From Lingula anatina (lineage: Eukaryota > Brachiopoda > Lingulata > Lingulida > Lingulidae): a stretch of DNA of 64,000 bases. The stretch lies in assembly GCF_001039355.2 (NCBI RefSeq), contig NW_019775802.1:184001-248000 (forward strand), written 5' to 3'. Within the stretch, counting starts at the first letter, position 1, and every line of letters starts with the position of its first letter. Under the pieces are notes generated by a model, which saw only the letters and a program-made list of their open reading frames with translations, ran no database searches and was not told the origin of the DNA. The translations under genes and the position numbers were made by a program. Positions 12,417-31,700 of the stretch are shown here, piece after piece.

Positions 12417-14014
12417 TTTCCTTTCTTTCATTCCAGTTTTGTCAAGTCCTGTTCCTTTCCATTGTTGTATTATAAACATTGGTTGTTTAAGGTGATGGTT
12501 TTCTTGTTGGTCTTCTTATTGCAGACTTGTACATCAGTCATGGCAAGCAAAATCTCCTCCACCATACTGATTTTTCCACTCAATAGTAACGATGTAAAGA
12601 AATATGTATGGATTGTGTTCTGTAAGAAAAACAAAACTTATTGTTGACTTTTTCAAATATCTAGTATTACTTTATTAATCTTGGTTCTTTACAATGATGA
12701 GCAGTGAGTTTGACACTGTGGCATTCATACAATGCATTGATACCAATTAAAGTAGCATCACAACAGCGAGAAGCAACTATTTACTCATGCATGCAGCAGA
12801 CATTATGTTTGTAATGAAACTAATTCAGAATACCTGTTGACTGCCTGCTTTCAACTTAAAAATGAACACCTGTAAAACTTAACAGCATCTAATGTGGTCT
12901 AGAAATGCTATTTCACATATGCTGAAAACTTATAAATAAATTTACTAGACTACATTTTGAACATTTACTCCTTGAATAATGTCATATAATCTCACAATGT
13001 GAATTGACAAAATACTTCACCAGGAAAGTGGCCTTAATGACTAGCCTTGTCTTGACATGACAGGGATGGCCATCACACTAAATCTTAACATGACAAATTG
13101 TTCAGTTGTGTACCGTGGACAAATGATAGTCAATATCAAATGGTGCGAGTTACAAAAGCAGAGTGTGCTGCAAAAATTGCGGTGCAATCACAATTGTTTT
13201 GAAATTAACAAACATTAGTTTCACACATTTCTTCTTGATAGGTTGTTATTAGTTGACTCAGAAATAAATATTGTTTACTGAATATTAAAAAAATAACACT
13301 TGAAAATACAAGCATAAACTACTTTGATATATATATATATTTTAATACAATTTAGGTAATTGAAAAAAAGACTGATGACTGAAATTTTGACCTTGAATAA
13401 ACTGTATTTCATATAAATACACAGTTCTTTGGTTAAAATCTATTCCTTAATTCTTCATTTTTTACAATTATAACCTAATCATCAGTAGGTGACTAGGTCA
13501 GATCAATGTTTTACTGTCTATAGCGTACAACAAGTATGAGGACATAATCCTAAATACTATTTTTTTAATTTAAAAAGACGTACTTGAAAATATAACATCT
13601 TGTACAGTAACAATTTCATATAGAGAAAATGACCTTTACATGGAAATATCAGCCAGAAAAAAAATTTGCAATTAAATTAAAAATTGGCAATAAATTCTTT
13701 GTATAATTCAAAATATTCTGATAATCTTGTAATGTTTTAAATAAATGGTACTGAACTAGCTCCTGAAATGGTAAACGCAAGCCAAAATATTGTTAATGAT
13801 AAGGATATTAAAAAAAAACCTTATTTATAAAATTACACCTTACCTTACTGCTGTTGAGCATTCTTGCCTCCCTAACACATTGTTGTCACAACAAAGTTAC
13901 AAGAATGCTGATTCAAAGCCATCAAGTTACATTAGTTGGTGTATATTTTGCAGAAACGGGAGAAAATGACTGTTAAATTCTGGTAAAAAGTGAAATGTTA
14001 TGATAATGCATCTC
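12417..14014. repeat. Gap-flanking duplicate, right copy (1.6 kb)
   Basis: This copy matches 10281-11879. From 14015 the sequence is unique and leads into the malic enzyme 3' end. Between 14015 and 14587 I see only non-coding sequence, including a G-rich run near 14235-14252 and, on the minus strand, AATAAA (complement of 14462-14467), a possible malic enzyme polyadenylation signal. Confidence 0.9.
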
Positions 14015-14587
14015 AAAATAAACTTTTTCTGCTTGTAGAAATGAAACGTCAGCTTAAAACATGAAAAGAGCCAGCTTTAAATGAAATAAATTAATATAAT
14101 TGTTTCCAGCCAACTAAGTTAAAGTTTAATTGGATCTATAGACAGCTTCCGTTGAAAGGCATGAAAATTAGATCCACACATTTTGGAAAATAGTGTTTTT
14201 CTAATATGTTTCTTGTTTCTTGGTGTGTGTGTTTGGGAGGGGGGGGGGGAGGGATGATTATTAATATCTTGAGAAATACTAGATTAGGCGCAGCCATAGA
14301 GCCAGTAAAGAATGCTGACAGTTTCAGTTGCGGCAAAGCTAAGATGAGATTTAAACAAAACCTTCCAGAAGATGCCAAAGAAATAGGGATCTAATTTTCC
14401 TGAATATTCTTAAGCACAACCGAATCTCACATAACAAACCTAGCTTTAAGTTTTTGTTTTTTTTATTACTTGATAGTCTGCTTAATCCAGAAAAAAGTGC
14501 TTGAAACAAAACATAGAAATAAATGTAGAACTGCACTCAAACCTTGCACAAGCCAATAATGGCAATGTTACATGACAGGTCAAGAAT

Positions 14588-22110
<7,523 letters not shown>

Positions 22111-22612
22111 ATTGGAAGGGATCTGTCACTTTCGTCCTTGGAACAACCTACGTTCTACTGGTCACGGCAAAAAAGGGTTAGACAGATGCAAATCGTTTTC
22201 CTTCTCTTGTCTTAAAATTGCTCACTTTTTTATGCAAGCGTAGAATGTAATAATATATTCTTAAAAATGAAATTTACGTGAATTATTTTCTCTAAAAATA
22301 TGTTATTGAAAATAAACAAAAATGGAACGGAAACTGCGAGCCTGTCAATGACCTATTTGAAAACTAGGTCAACTAGGAAGCATACTGAAATTTCTCGCCT
22401 TCCTGTTCCATAACGTTTATTTTGGCCCAGTTTAAGTGATCTGGTTTAATTATTTTCAACATTCCAGAGGCAAATATTCACGTAAGTAAGAAAACATCCG
22501 AAAATACATATTATCCCAAGTGGCAATGAAAGAAAAAGAAGATAAAAACTTTTATTTGTACATTACTGTACTACATAATCCATAATGCTGTCACTCATTT
22601 TTTTAAATTCAG
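22111..22612. promoter_or_regulatory. Bidirectional upstream region of malic enzyme (-) and microprotein gene (+)
   Basis: This is the interval between the malic enzyme start and exon 2 of the plus-strand microprotein. A canonical donor (CAC then gtaagt, 22482) pairs with the acceptor before 22613, suggesting a non-coding first exon that ends at 22481. Promoter function is inferred from the divergent arrangement. Confidence 0.45.
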
Positions 22613-22668
22613 GTGTTTGAAAACAAAAAAAGAAATTCAACATACCACAACAACACGTTGATCAAGAT

Positions 22669-23586
22669 ATGATCGGGATAGCGAGTGATCCTGAACATGG
22701 GAATAATGTTATTGAAGTGCTGAAAAAACAAAAACTAGGTGAACTTTTTGCTAGTAATACTGTATCAAGTTAAAAGTTTGGCTTTATCCAGCCTTATTAT
22801 GTTGAGATAATGTAAAAAAATTCTGGAATTTTTGTTGAAATGGAGATTACAGTGCTTCAGCCTTATCACAAGACCCTCTACAGGTGAACTGGTTTTTAGT
22901 TGTCACTGGCCTTACATGGTGACAGAAGAGATGGAGGCCATTAATCACCAGATTGAACAAACCTACCCTCAACAAGCATGGTGATCCGAGATACCAACTA
23001 CCACATCTGTGGGACCAGGCCCTGGGAGACATCTTTCACAGACTGTCACCACAAGACATCAGTGACAAATCAGATTCAGTTCACCTGAAGAAGGCTTTTC
23101 GGTAAGGTTGGAATGTCATGAACTGTGTTTCAATGTAAGATCCAACATTAGAATTTTTTTCATTAATATTATACCAGTAATGGTTTACATGAAGTACAAA
23201 TGCTACAATTTCTTATAAAACAGACTGTAAGAACCAATTCATTTACCTTAAAACACTGTAATGACAAATAATCCCAATCATAAATATTTTGTAAGTTAAG
23301 ATAAACCCCACTTATCACAAGAAACTAGATTTTGAAAGTAAAAAAATATATTTTTGTACTTGGTATAGCCAGTTATGTCTCCCAGCTACATCCATTTTGC
23401 TTCCACGCAATAGCTAACTCTTTAATGCATGTAATGCATTGAATGTTATAATAACATCATGGCTAACATTACTGTATTGTAGGTCTGACACTAGGAGTGC
23501 TTCTGGGCTTGGCAGCATTGTATGTAATTGTGGCCGTGTATCTTTATCGACCTATAAGGCCCAACAGGAGGACTCAACAGCAATGA
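22669..23586 (+). CDS. 57-residue single-span membrane microprotein, unrecognised
   Basis: Two coding exons, 22669-22738 (within exon 22613-22738) and 23483-23586, join in phase at CTA-G/GT to give 57 residues. The N-terminal half is polar (MIGIASDPEHGNNVIEVLKK); next comes a hydrophobic span of about 20 residues (LTLGVLLGLAALYVIVAVYL, residues about 25-44) and a short basic tail (YRPIRPNRRTQQQ). Positive charge after the span suggests the tail is cytosolic or matrix-facing. An in-frame stop at 22618-22620 fixes this ATG as the first start. AATAAA follows at 23828-23833. The 744-base intron contains repeat-like sequence. It does not match any small integral membrane protein I can recall, so no function is assigned. 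The case rests on splice-site quality, phase, a clean membrane segment and the poly(A) signal. Confidence 0.65.
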
Positions 23587-24291
23587 GGGCATATCCAAAA
23601 TCTGTCCCAACATACTATGGCAGCCTTTTGCCATTTAAAAGACTGAAAAACCAACATGGTGCATATATTTACTATATTATATATTTAAAGCAGGTGACAC
23701 TGTTTTGAGATGTTTTGATGATGAATTCCACAGGAGCATTATACCTCCCAGGGACCAAACTTTGATCAGTCCCAGATTATTTGGTGCAGATGTGTGAAAG
23801 TGTTTGTTACCATTTGTAATTTAAACGAATAAAATGTGCATAATATCATATTAAAATTTCAACATTTCAAATTTTACAAAAATACTCATTTAATAATAAC
23901 ACTAGATAGTTCCTTCAAGTGCCAAAGCAAAAATGACAGTACTCATTAATTTCTTGTATATTAGAATAGGTGATTTGTGTCTTAATTTTAATGTGGAAAT
24001 TTACTGTGCATTAAGCCAAATTGATATACAGGTTCAGTTTCAGGATACTATAAGGATACTGGCCTGAATTGATTTGGAAGGTTTTATAAATACTGGTATT
24101 TATTTCAATTTTCCATGACTTAAAAGTAATTTACACTAATACTAAAGATGTGCATTGTGATTGAAACCAGTCAACATGTTAAAACATTCCTTCTTTGGTA
24201 TGCAGCGATTATTCACTTGCATTCGCCCTTCCTGAAGCAGGGTACATGTAGTTGTGGTCTTATATTCCCTCAGACTCAAGAAGATGGATTA
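23587..24291 (+). other. Microprotein 3' untranslated and intergenic sequence
   Basis: The region is non-coding, with the polyadenylation signal AATAAA at 23828-23833. I see nothing else in it before the foldback element at 24292. Confidence 0.5.
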
Positions 24292-24547
24292 GGCTTCATT
24301 CACATGCAATGTCTATTTTCTAAATTCTATTTTCTATTCGCGGTGTCTTATGATCACGGTCTGTGCCCTGAATATCCTGCGGCGTAATTACTGGCAGCGC
24401 GAGCCAGTTACTATAAGTTACTATAAGTAACTGGCTCGCGCTGCCAGTAATTATGCGGCGGGATATTCAGAGCACAGACCGTGATCATAAGATAGCGCGA
24501 ATAGAAAATAGATTTTTAGAAAATAGACATTCCATGTGAACGAAGCC
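24292..24547. mobile_element. Foldback MITE, family A, copy 2
   Basis: This 256-base near-palindrome begins GGCTTCATTCACATGCAATG and ends with the complement of the family terminus. TTA flanks it on both sides (24289-24291 and 24548-24550). It is closely similar to 17268-17524, including the CCAGTTACTATAAG centre. It is intergenic, between the microprotein gene and MND1. Confidence 0.85.
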
Positions 24548-24554
24548 TTAGTTA

Positions 24555-24949
24555 CTCTCTACCAGGGTGGTAGACATTATAGGGAAATCTTTAAAATGCC
24601 ACCCTGTGGCTTTTGACCAGACGTAAGCAATTAAATCTGCACGTGCGTATATGGCATTGCACCCACTTTGTAGGGAGCTACTACAGGAGATTCCTCAGGT
24701 AACTGTAGTAACAAGCTATTTATAAGGGGCTATTTTTTTCTGTCACAGAAGAGAAAGTAATTAAGGTCAGAACAATTAACTGTCTTGATTGCTGTCAAGG
24801 GGACTTAGCTTGGGCATGTCAAATGGCAGTGCCTGAGCAGTTATGCAAACAATTATAAAGGGTGACAGAGAGCCAAATGACTGTCTGTTTATCTAGAGAT
24901 ATATCTGTGAATATCTTGTGAAAAATCAATCTGTCACCCTGGTAGAGGG
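24555..24949. mobile_element. TA-flanked inverted-repeat element
   Basis: The terminal inverted repeats are CTCTCTACCAGGGTG on the left and CACCCTGGTAGAGGG on the right, bordered by TA on each side (24553-24554 and 24950-24951). A TA target duplication fits Tc1/mariner-type non-autonomous elements. The 395-base interior has no open frame. Only a few bases separate it from the foldback element on its left. Confidence 0.65.
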
Positions 24950-25117
24950 TATGGACCAGTCAGGTTTTGCATTACAGATGTGTTTAAACTGATTAGAAGA
25001 AGGAATAAATTATTAAGAAAGTCTCCAGGTTTATTTTGTACTTTTATGTCACTTGGTCATCTGATGAAAGAAATGTTCAATGAACTGTCCGCTACTGGAT
25101 ATTGACAGTTTTAAATT

Positions 25118-28100
25118 TTACTCTAAATAGTCAAAGTCTTCTGGTATTCCAAATTGTTTGTCAATTACACTGTCCTCAAAAGCAAATTTTCTTTTGATCC
25201 AAGATTTTGTGGCAAAGATATTATCTGAAAAAAGAAAAAAACCCATATCACAATAAAGATATTGCATAAATGAAAATGCAATTCTGGTCTTATTCATATC
25301 TTCATGCTCATAATTTATGCCGGATATACCAATTATCATTGTTAGAAACTGATGCAAAGTCATAATTCTTTGTTTCCATATAGTCCTGCAAATCTAATTA
25401 TCTTTCCCAATTCAGAATGATAAAACCCCTCAAATAAAAATACCTGATGTTTTATTTCCCAATTCCCAACACAGACTACATTTAAGACCTCTTGTAATCA
25501 AAGCATCTAAGCAATTTTACATCAGCAATCACATCAATATTGATCTGATATGTTGTACCTGTCCATCTGTTAGCAGCTTCTTTGGCAATAAGTGCCTCTT
25601 TCTTCATAGCTTCTAAAACTTCTGGGTCACATTCTTTATATTTATCAACTTCTAATCGCAATTTGTCTCTTTCATCTTCAGCTCTGGATAGATCTGCAAG
25701 GACCTGGGTTCTGTCAGCCTACAAGCAGGGAAATTGCTGTTATTCTTAAAATAATTGGAAATTTTAGAATTAGAGTAAAGTATTGCACAAATACTCTATA
25801 TAAAGTATTGAAAAAGCAAGGCTCTTAAGGGAGACATTTCCTATAGTAATAGTTTTCCCTTTCTTACACCTCTCAGGCTGAACTTAAATGATAGTATGAA
25901 GCAGTTGGTGTATTTTAATTTTACTATCATTAAAATTATATATAATACTCAAGTCTTCATATGTTGTTCTTTCTTTTTTAAGGGAAATATTACGAAAACT
26001 CTGCTAGACATCATTCATTTTCATTTCAGCCTATCATGCTAGTAAACTGACTGCTGAATCCAAAGTCAATGTTTATTTATTTATATACTAGACAGATTAC
26101 GGCACAAAATGAGATAGTATATCAGGTATATCAAAAAATATTACAGAGCATAATTGACAATAAAGCTTCCTGGAGACATGAACCAAATCAGTTAGGAGAG
26201 GTGCCAGATATAAGGTGACTGAACTCAATAAAAGATACAATCTAGTTACTGTATTACACCACGTGAGTTTTGACTTCATGAGAGCAACCCTTCAGAAGTT
26301 CAAAACCTACAAAGTGGTTGGAAACCTAAAGCTACTTACGCTTTCCTCTTTCCCCATCTTTGCTTTGCAAATAGCATTCGCCAAGTTACTCTTTTTCCTT
26401 TTCAACTCTTCTAAATTTTTCCCAAGATCATTCAATTTTCTCTTTCTCTGAAAAAAGTAACAAAAAAAAAAAAATCAATTCTGACATATTTTATAATTCA
26501 AGATATAAACTATTTGTCATTCTTTGCCTCTAAGGCTGTATTCCCAGAGTTTTTAGATCGATCTATCTCCGCGGGGAGTCTCACTAGATTACTGTCAGAT
26601 AATCCGGCTTGAATGTCCGTCCCGCCTACTACAAGCTGTAAGGGGGTAATTAACTTTCGTGTCCGCCCGGCTGACAGCTATTTAGCGTGAACCCCCAGGG
26701 AGTTAGGTCAATCTAGAGTAGATCGATCTAATCTCTGGAAATGGGGGTTAAGTTAGTAACTCACATGCAAACTGTATAAACTAACACTTACATTTTGACT
26801 GGCTTTACTTGGAAAAGCCCAAAAGTAAACTGAAGTTCCTATTTTGTCTGTATCCACCAAAGCATCATCAACAAGGCTGGTAAGAACATCTTTTACTGAC
26901 ATTGAGGTGATCCCTTTCTCTTTTTGACATTGTTTTTCTAGTTCCTTTAACTGGAAACAGTCTTTCTGCAATTGAAACAAAAACTGTTGTGAAACAAACT
27001 ACCTTAAATATAAAGATTAATAACCTGGCTGTAATAAATTTCGGAATTGTTTGTACTGAAAAAAAATGACCAATTGATACTGATCAACATATTGCCTACT
27101 TATAAAACATTCCATACTTTTTCTATAGAGAAAAATTAATAATTGATAAAAATAATAACAACAATCTGAATTAAAATTTGGTCTAGGTTCTACACCATCT
27201 TAAAGAAACATGTAGGTTTTATAGCGAAAGGTCCCTGGAAATTTCTGGCTGAAGGCCTAAGATATCCTGCAGTGAAATACACTTTATCTTTCCCAGTTCA
27301 GATCCTCAAAATGATAACCTGCCTCAATCATGGTTGAGCACTGATTTATGAGTTGGACATATTAATACCTTTAAATATTACACTCAAAGTACAATAACAT
27401 GCAAGGGTACGTACCTTTTCAAAGAAAAATTCCATCATCCTTGTTCTTTTTTCTTCAAGGCTTAATCCCCTCTTCTTTGACTAATAGTTCAGAAATTAAA
27501 GTCAAATAAAGTATACAGTTTTGTTTAAACATACATAGGTGTTAAATCGCACATTTCAATTTTTTAAAGACAGTTGTTAGATCATTGTATAGGGATTGGT
27601 TTGAAGTGAAATTTTAATTTTAACTTGTATTGCATGTATTGCATTTGTATTGTATTATTCATACTAATTTCCATTGAAACTGGACTGTTTTAGCCTACTA
27701 AACTTGACAGAGCCAAGATTAGGGTAAGATCCCTCATGATGGCTACCAGCAAGGCTACCATGAAATTAAACACCACAAATGAAACCAAAAATGGACTTTT
27801 GAATGCACAAGCTAGGTCAAATATTGACAATATTTTTCCTGCCAGGAAGGAAATAACCGCACAAAAGAAATAACTGTACAAAAGAAGCTGCATGGCCAAT
27901 TTGATTATTTGAGAATTTGTGTCAGATAGGAAACAATTTCCAATGTATACTTCTGGAATTCAGAAATTTGTTCAGCATAGCCATTGCCCCCTTGGTAGCC
28001 TGTGCATCATTTCACAGCAACCTAACTTGTAGACAACCAAGGAGGAGATACAGCAAAATGACTACCCAGTATTGAAATAACCACGCCCCCTTCCACCAAA

Positions 28101-28439
28101 AGTGCAACTTACACAAATGGGCAACATGAAGAACTATTCAGAGAATATTTTACCAAATACCGTTATACGTGTAACTGGGATATCATTATAAAACCTATCA
28201 GGTGCCCGCATTAGAAACTGAACTGCGTGGTTTTATTTCAAATGGATGTAGTCTAAGTTATAACATTTTCATGTTAGTGACCAATCTAAAATTTAGAAAA
28301 AGCAAACAGGTGGATGAGGACATCGTTTCAAATTAAGCGTCGGCTCCGATTAGTAAAAAGATGAGACGAAGTGCGATAAGGTCTGTAAAATAGACTCAAA
28401 GTCTATGTTCAATCAATGCCTCTTTGGCTAACTTACCAT
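25118..28439 (-). CDS. MND1: MND1, meiotic nuclear division protein 1, complete
   Basis: MND1 pairs with HOP2/PSMC3IP and stimulates DMC1/RAD51 strand invasion in meiotic recombination. Six coding exons: 28437-28439, 27415-27480, 26792-26965, 26340-26447, 25559-25718 and 25118-25224. They give 205 residues, the same length as the human protein. The first coding exon is only the ATG, followed by gtaagt. The N-terminal winged helix carries [12 protein letters not shown] and [14 protein letters not shown]; the YFWAFPSKA block leads into a long coiled coil (residues about 85-160); the C-terminus has [15 protein letters not shown] and ends [11 protein letters not shown] minus-strand AATAAA lies near 25030-25035. 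TMCO6 starts 334 bases upstream in the opposite direction. Intron 3 holds a family B element. Confidence 0.95.
26534..26748. mobile_element. Short inverted-repeat element, family B, copy 2
   Basis: About 215 bases. The inner ends are exact inverted copies of TAGATCGATCTA, outside which lie TTCCCAGAG and its counterpart CTCTGGAAA. Internal phrases GGGGAGTCTCACTAGATTAC and AGGGGGTAATTAA match the other copies. It is flanked by TAA/TTA-like bases and lies in MND1 intron 3. Confidence 0.75.
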
Positions 28440-28773
28440 GGTGTTGATATTTGAGACTCTGACAAGTGAAGTACACAGGCAAGATAGCCAAGTTGAAATA
28501 AGCGCTTTACCACAGTTGATCCAAGCCGGAAGTTAAATGTTCTACTATTGATTTTTCTTGCTATGAACAGCAGAGATATAGATATTGTTGGGTTAAGTAA
28601 TATTTTTCGATTAACTGGGATCTTATGATTCACTGAGAATTGTATTGCAGTGCCTCTCGACAAATGGGTACATTGTTTTCTTTAATTTTCAAGCATAAGG
28701 TAAAACAATTCAAGATGGCAGCGCCCACGGGATTTCTTGCGTCCTTTTAGTATTATAATAAAATCTTGACGGT
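28440..28773. promoter_or_regulatory. Compact bidirectional promoter of MND1 (-) and TMCO6 (+)
   Basis: Only 334 bases separate the two start codons. There is a consensus ETS site CCGGAAGT at 28526-28533, and a YY1-like AAGATGGCAGC at 28712-28722 that would lie just downstream of the TMCO6 transcription start. Both are typical of housekeeping divergent promoters; binding is inferred from the motifs only. Confidence 0.6.
28715..28750 (+). promoter_or_regulatory. Upstream open reading frame in the TMCO6 leader
   Basis: An ATG in strong context (AAGATGG) opens an 11-codon frame, MAAPTGFLASF, that stops 23 bases before the TMCO6 start. It coincides with the YY1-like motif. If the transcript begins upstream of it, it would reduce TMCO6 translation; if transcription begins within the motif, it is irrelevant. 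Confidence 0.4.
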
Positions 28774-31700
28774 ATGGACCACCGACAGCAATATAAACAT
28801 CACTCACATACTCCTGATGATCTTCGTGACAGACGAAGACAAGAAGACATTGGTAAGAATAAATAAATTAGACGTGTATGTCATCTTTGTTTGGATTTGT
28901 TCTGACAGATTGCAGTCATTGCTTGAGAATGCCAATATGAGTCATGCCATTGGTCTCTGTTAACTAATCGCATTAAAGCGAACAGTAGAATTCATGGCGA
29001 CAGTAGGTTTAACACTCATCTCTCACTATCCAGACAATATTTATGGTAAGTTGTTTCAAACAAAATTATTTTTGAAATAAAATGTTTCATTCTCGGGCAC
29101 GGTACCCAAGGTTTATTATTAAAGCTGCCTTTGTTTTGTTTTGATAGTTGTTTAACTCCTTCACAGAAGATTCCACCCTTGATTTTTCTAATAAACTTAG
29201 AATTTTGAAAATGTTGCATTTAAAAAGTTTTTTTCTACTCTAGAGTTACGTAAAAGTAGAAAGGCAAAGGCCCTAGATGCCAAGAGAGTGAGATTAGATA
29301 ATGCAGACGAAGAAGTTGAAATTACTTTGGATCAGGTAATTCTAAATTCATATTGTAGTACTGCTATGTTTTCTGATATGCCCTTTTGCAGTGTAATATA
29401 TGTCATTTTCATATGTAATTTGTGAATCAGATATATGTATATTTCTCGGTATCTTTCAACCCCTGAAAAGACATAATTACAAATTTTCATTATATGCTAC
29501 AGCCTACAAGTTTTTATAAGCAGGAATGTAGCCAAGGGAGAGTTCAGAGTTTGAACAAACTTCCCTTTTTGCCAGAAAATGGTCAGCTCTCGATAAAATT
29601 TGATCCAGATGAACAAAGATTTCATGTTCAAGGCTTTTTTCAGAAAAAAAGCCCCCCTCCCCCCCTTTTTGAAATGGCTGGCCACGGGTCTGATAATTAT
29701 GACACAACAGCTGTTTGACATTTATAGTGACAGATGTGAGCCTTTTCATTTTCAGATGAAAGCAGCATGTGCTTCATTTTTGCAAGATCATTCATCTGTC
29801 AAAGATTCACTTAAAATATTGAGGAAGGCTTTTTCTCAGGGAAGTGTATTTATAGAGGACTTTATGAGGTGAGGCAGAATTTGAATGAAATCATTTATTT
29901 ACTCAAGTGAAAGAAATTCATATTCATAAGAGTCGGTTGGAAATTGAAATCTTTGTGTTTCTTCATACTTAGCTTTTAAATTTTGATCTAGTCTAAATCG
30001 TTAACATTTTTATGCAACAATTTTTATGATTGGGCATATTGCAATTTTTTATATTAATGACAAAGAAAAATGTCTTGTTGAATGTTTAAATACATTTTAT
30101 TATATACATTTTTTTCATTGCCCAGAACTGACAATGCTCTGCAGCACTTAGTAGGAGTGCTGAGTGGCCATGATTCAGATCTGCAGATGGAGGCAGCATG
30201 GTGTGTGACCAACATAGCTGCAGGCACACATGAGCAAGCCCTGCAGGCTACCAAAGCTGCTGCTCCATATCTCATCACTTATCTCAGTGGCAGCAATCCA
30301 CACCTACAGGTCATTGAATTGTTATTTACCTTTATGATCTTCAAAAGCTTTTAACATCAGTGCAGCTGATGCTCAAAGGCAGTGTTCTAAGCTTCACTAC
30401 TCGTGTTATCAGTCCTATTCAACCTGGCTGTTTTATTGTCATATGTAGTCTTCAAAACTCTTTCATAATGTCAGGTACCAATTAAATTCTTTTCCCAGAG
30501 TCAAATACTTGCCAATTACATGATGCTCATAAATTTTACCAAATTCCTTTCATTGTGTAGTAGATCTACTCATTAGCAGATCAAAGCTTGACAAGATACT
30601 GATACTATATGTAATTTTTTGTATGCATACATTGTTGTGCTGTAATGATGAAATATGACAGTGAAACGTACCAACTAATATCCTGGTTTAGCAGATCAGT
30701 ATATTGTAATAATAATAATAATAATAATAATAATTATTATTATTATTATAGCATATGTAAATGCTCATATGTGTGTTTTTGTGTCTGCTTGGCATTAATA
30801 ATGTGTACATCCTTTCCATAAAGTCAAGATAGATAGACATTGACATGTTCTGATATTATTGTGCTGTTCAGGACCAGTGTGCTTGGGCTGTGGGAAACAT
30901 GGCAGGAGATGGACCAGAGTGCAGAGATTTGTTAAAAGCACAAGGAGTTCTCCTTCCACTGGTTAACTTACTGAAGGTACGGATCTGTTTATTATATATT
31001 TTACTTAACTTGTGTTCTCAATCGTTTGGCTGATACCTGTAATAAATGAACTTCATTAAATGACTTGATCTGTGATGTTGCATTTGTTTTTTTGTTTTTT
31101 TTAAATTGAATGGCTGTCGTTTGTATAAGGTTACTCTGTCACGGACATTTTTATTTCAGTCTCCATCCCCACATGTTGTCCAGAGCTCAGCCTTTGCATT
31201 GTCTAATATGGTCAGATGGGCAGAGAGCAACACCCAGTATGTACATTCTCTATGCAACAAATCGCCAGCTGCAGTCTTCACTCCATTTCGTTTTCATAAA
31301 TGGTTATCATTGTTTGACTTGGTATACTAATTAACAATTTTTGATGATTTTGTAGTACTTTGTTTCTAGTTATCTTTAGCACTTTAACAGATGTATATCA
31401 GATGAAGACTAACACAATTTGTTATTTTTCAGAGATCTTCTAGACCTGGGAATAATTCCACTTGTACTGCAGCATATCAAAAGTGAAGAAAACTGCCTTG
31501 ATGTGACATCAGAAGCTGCTTGGGTTCTTACCTACTTGGTTGCTTTGTAAGTTTTTGCGTCCCATTTTTATGTACAGACACAGTACCGTACATATTGCCA
31601 TTACATGAGGGTACATATTTATAAAAAATTAATAAACTGATACAGGTTTTTTGTTCACTTGTTGGCTTTAGCAGCTGGCCTTTTTAAATAACCATATGAT

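Noticed and set aside
11838-12647. Long open frames spanning the N gap
   Set aside because: They are open only because N carries no stop codons; the flanking codons show no gene features.
22847-23150. Repeat-like stretch in the microprotein intron, with SPEEGFSVRLE-like plus-strand reading
   Set aside because: It resembles the tail of a retroelement, but no reverse-transcriptase or endonuclease motif can be read, so I do not call an element.
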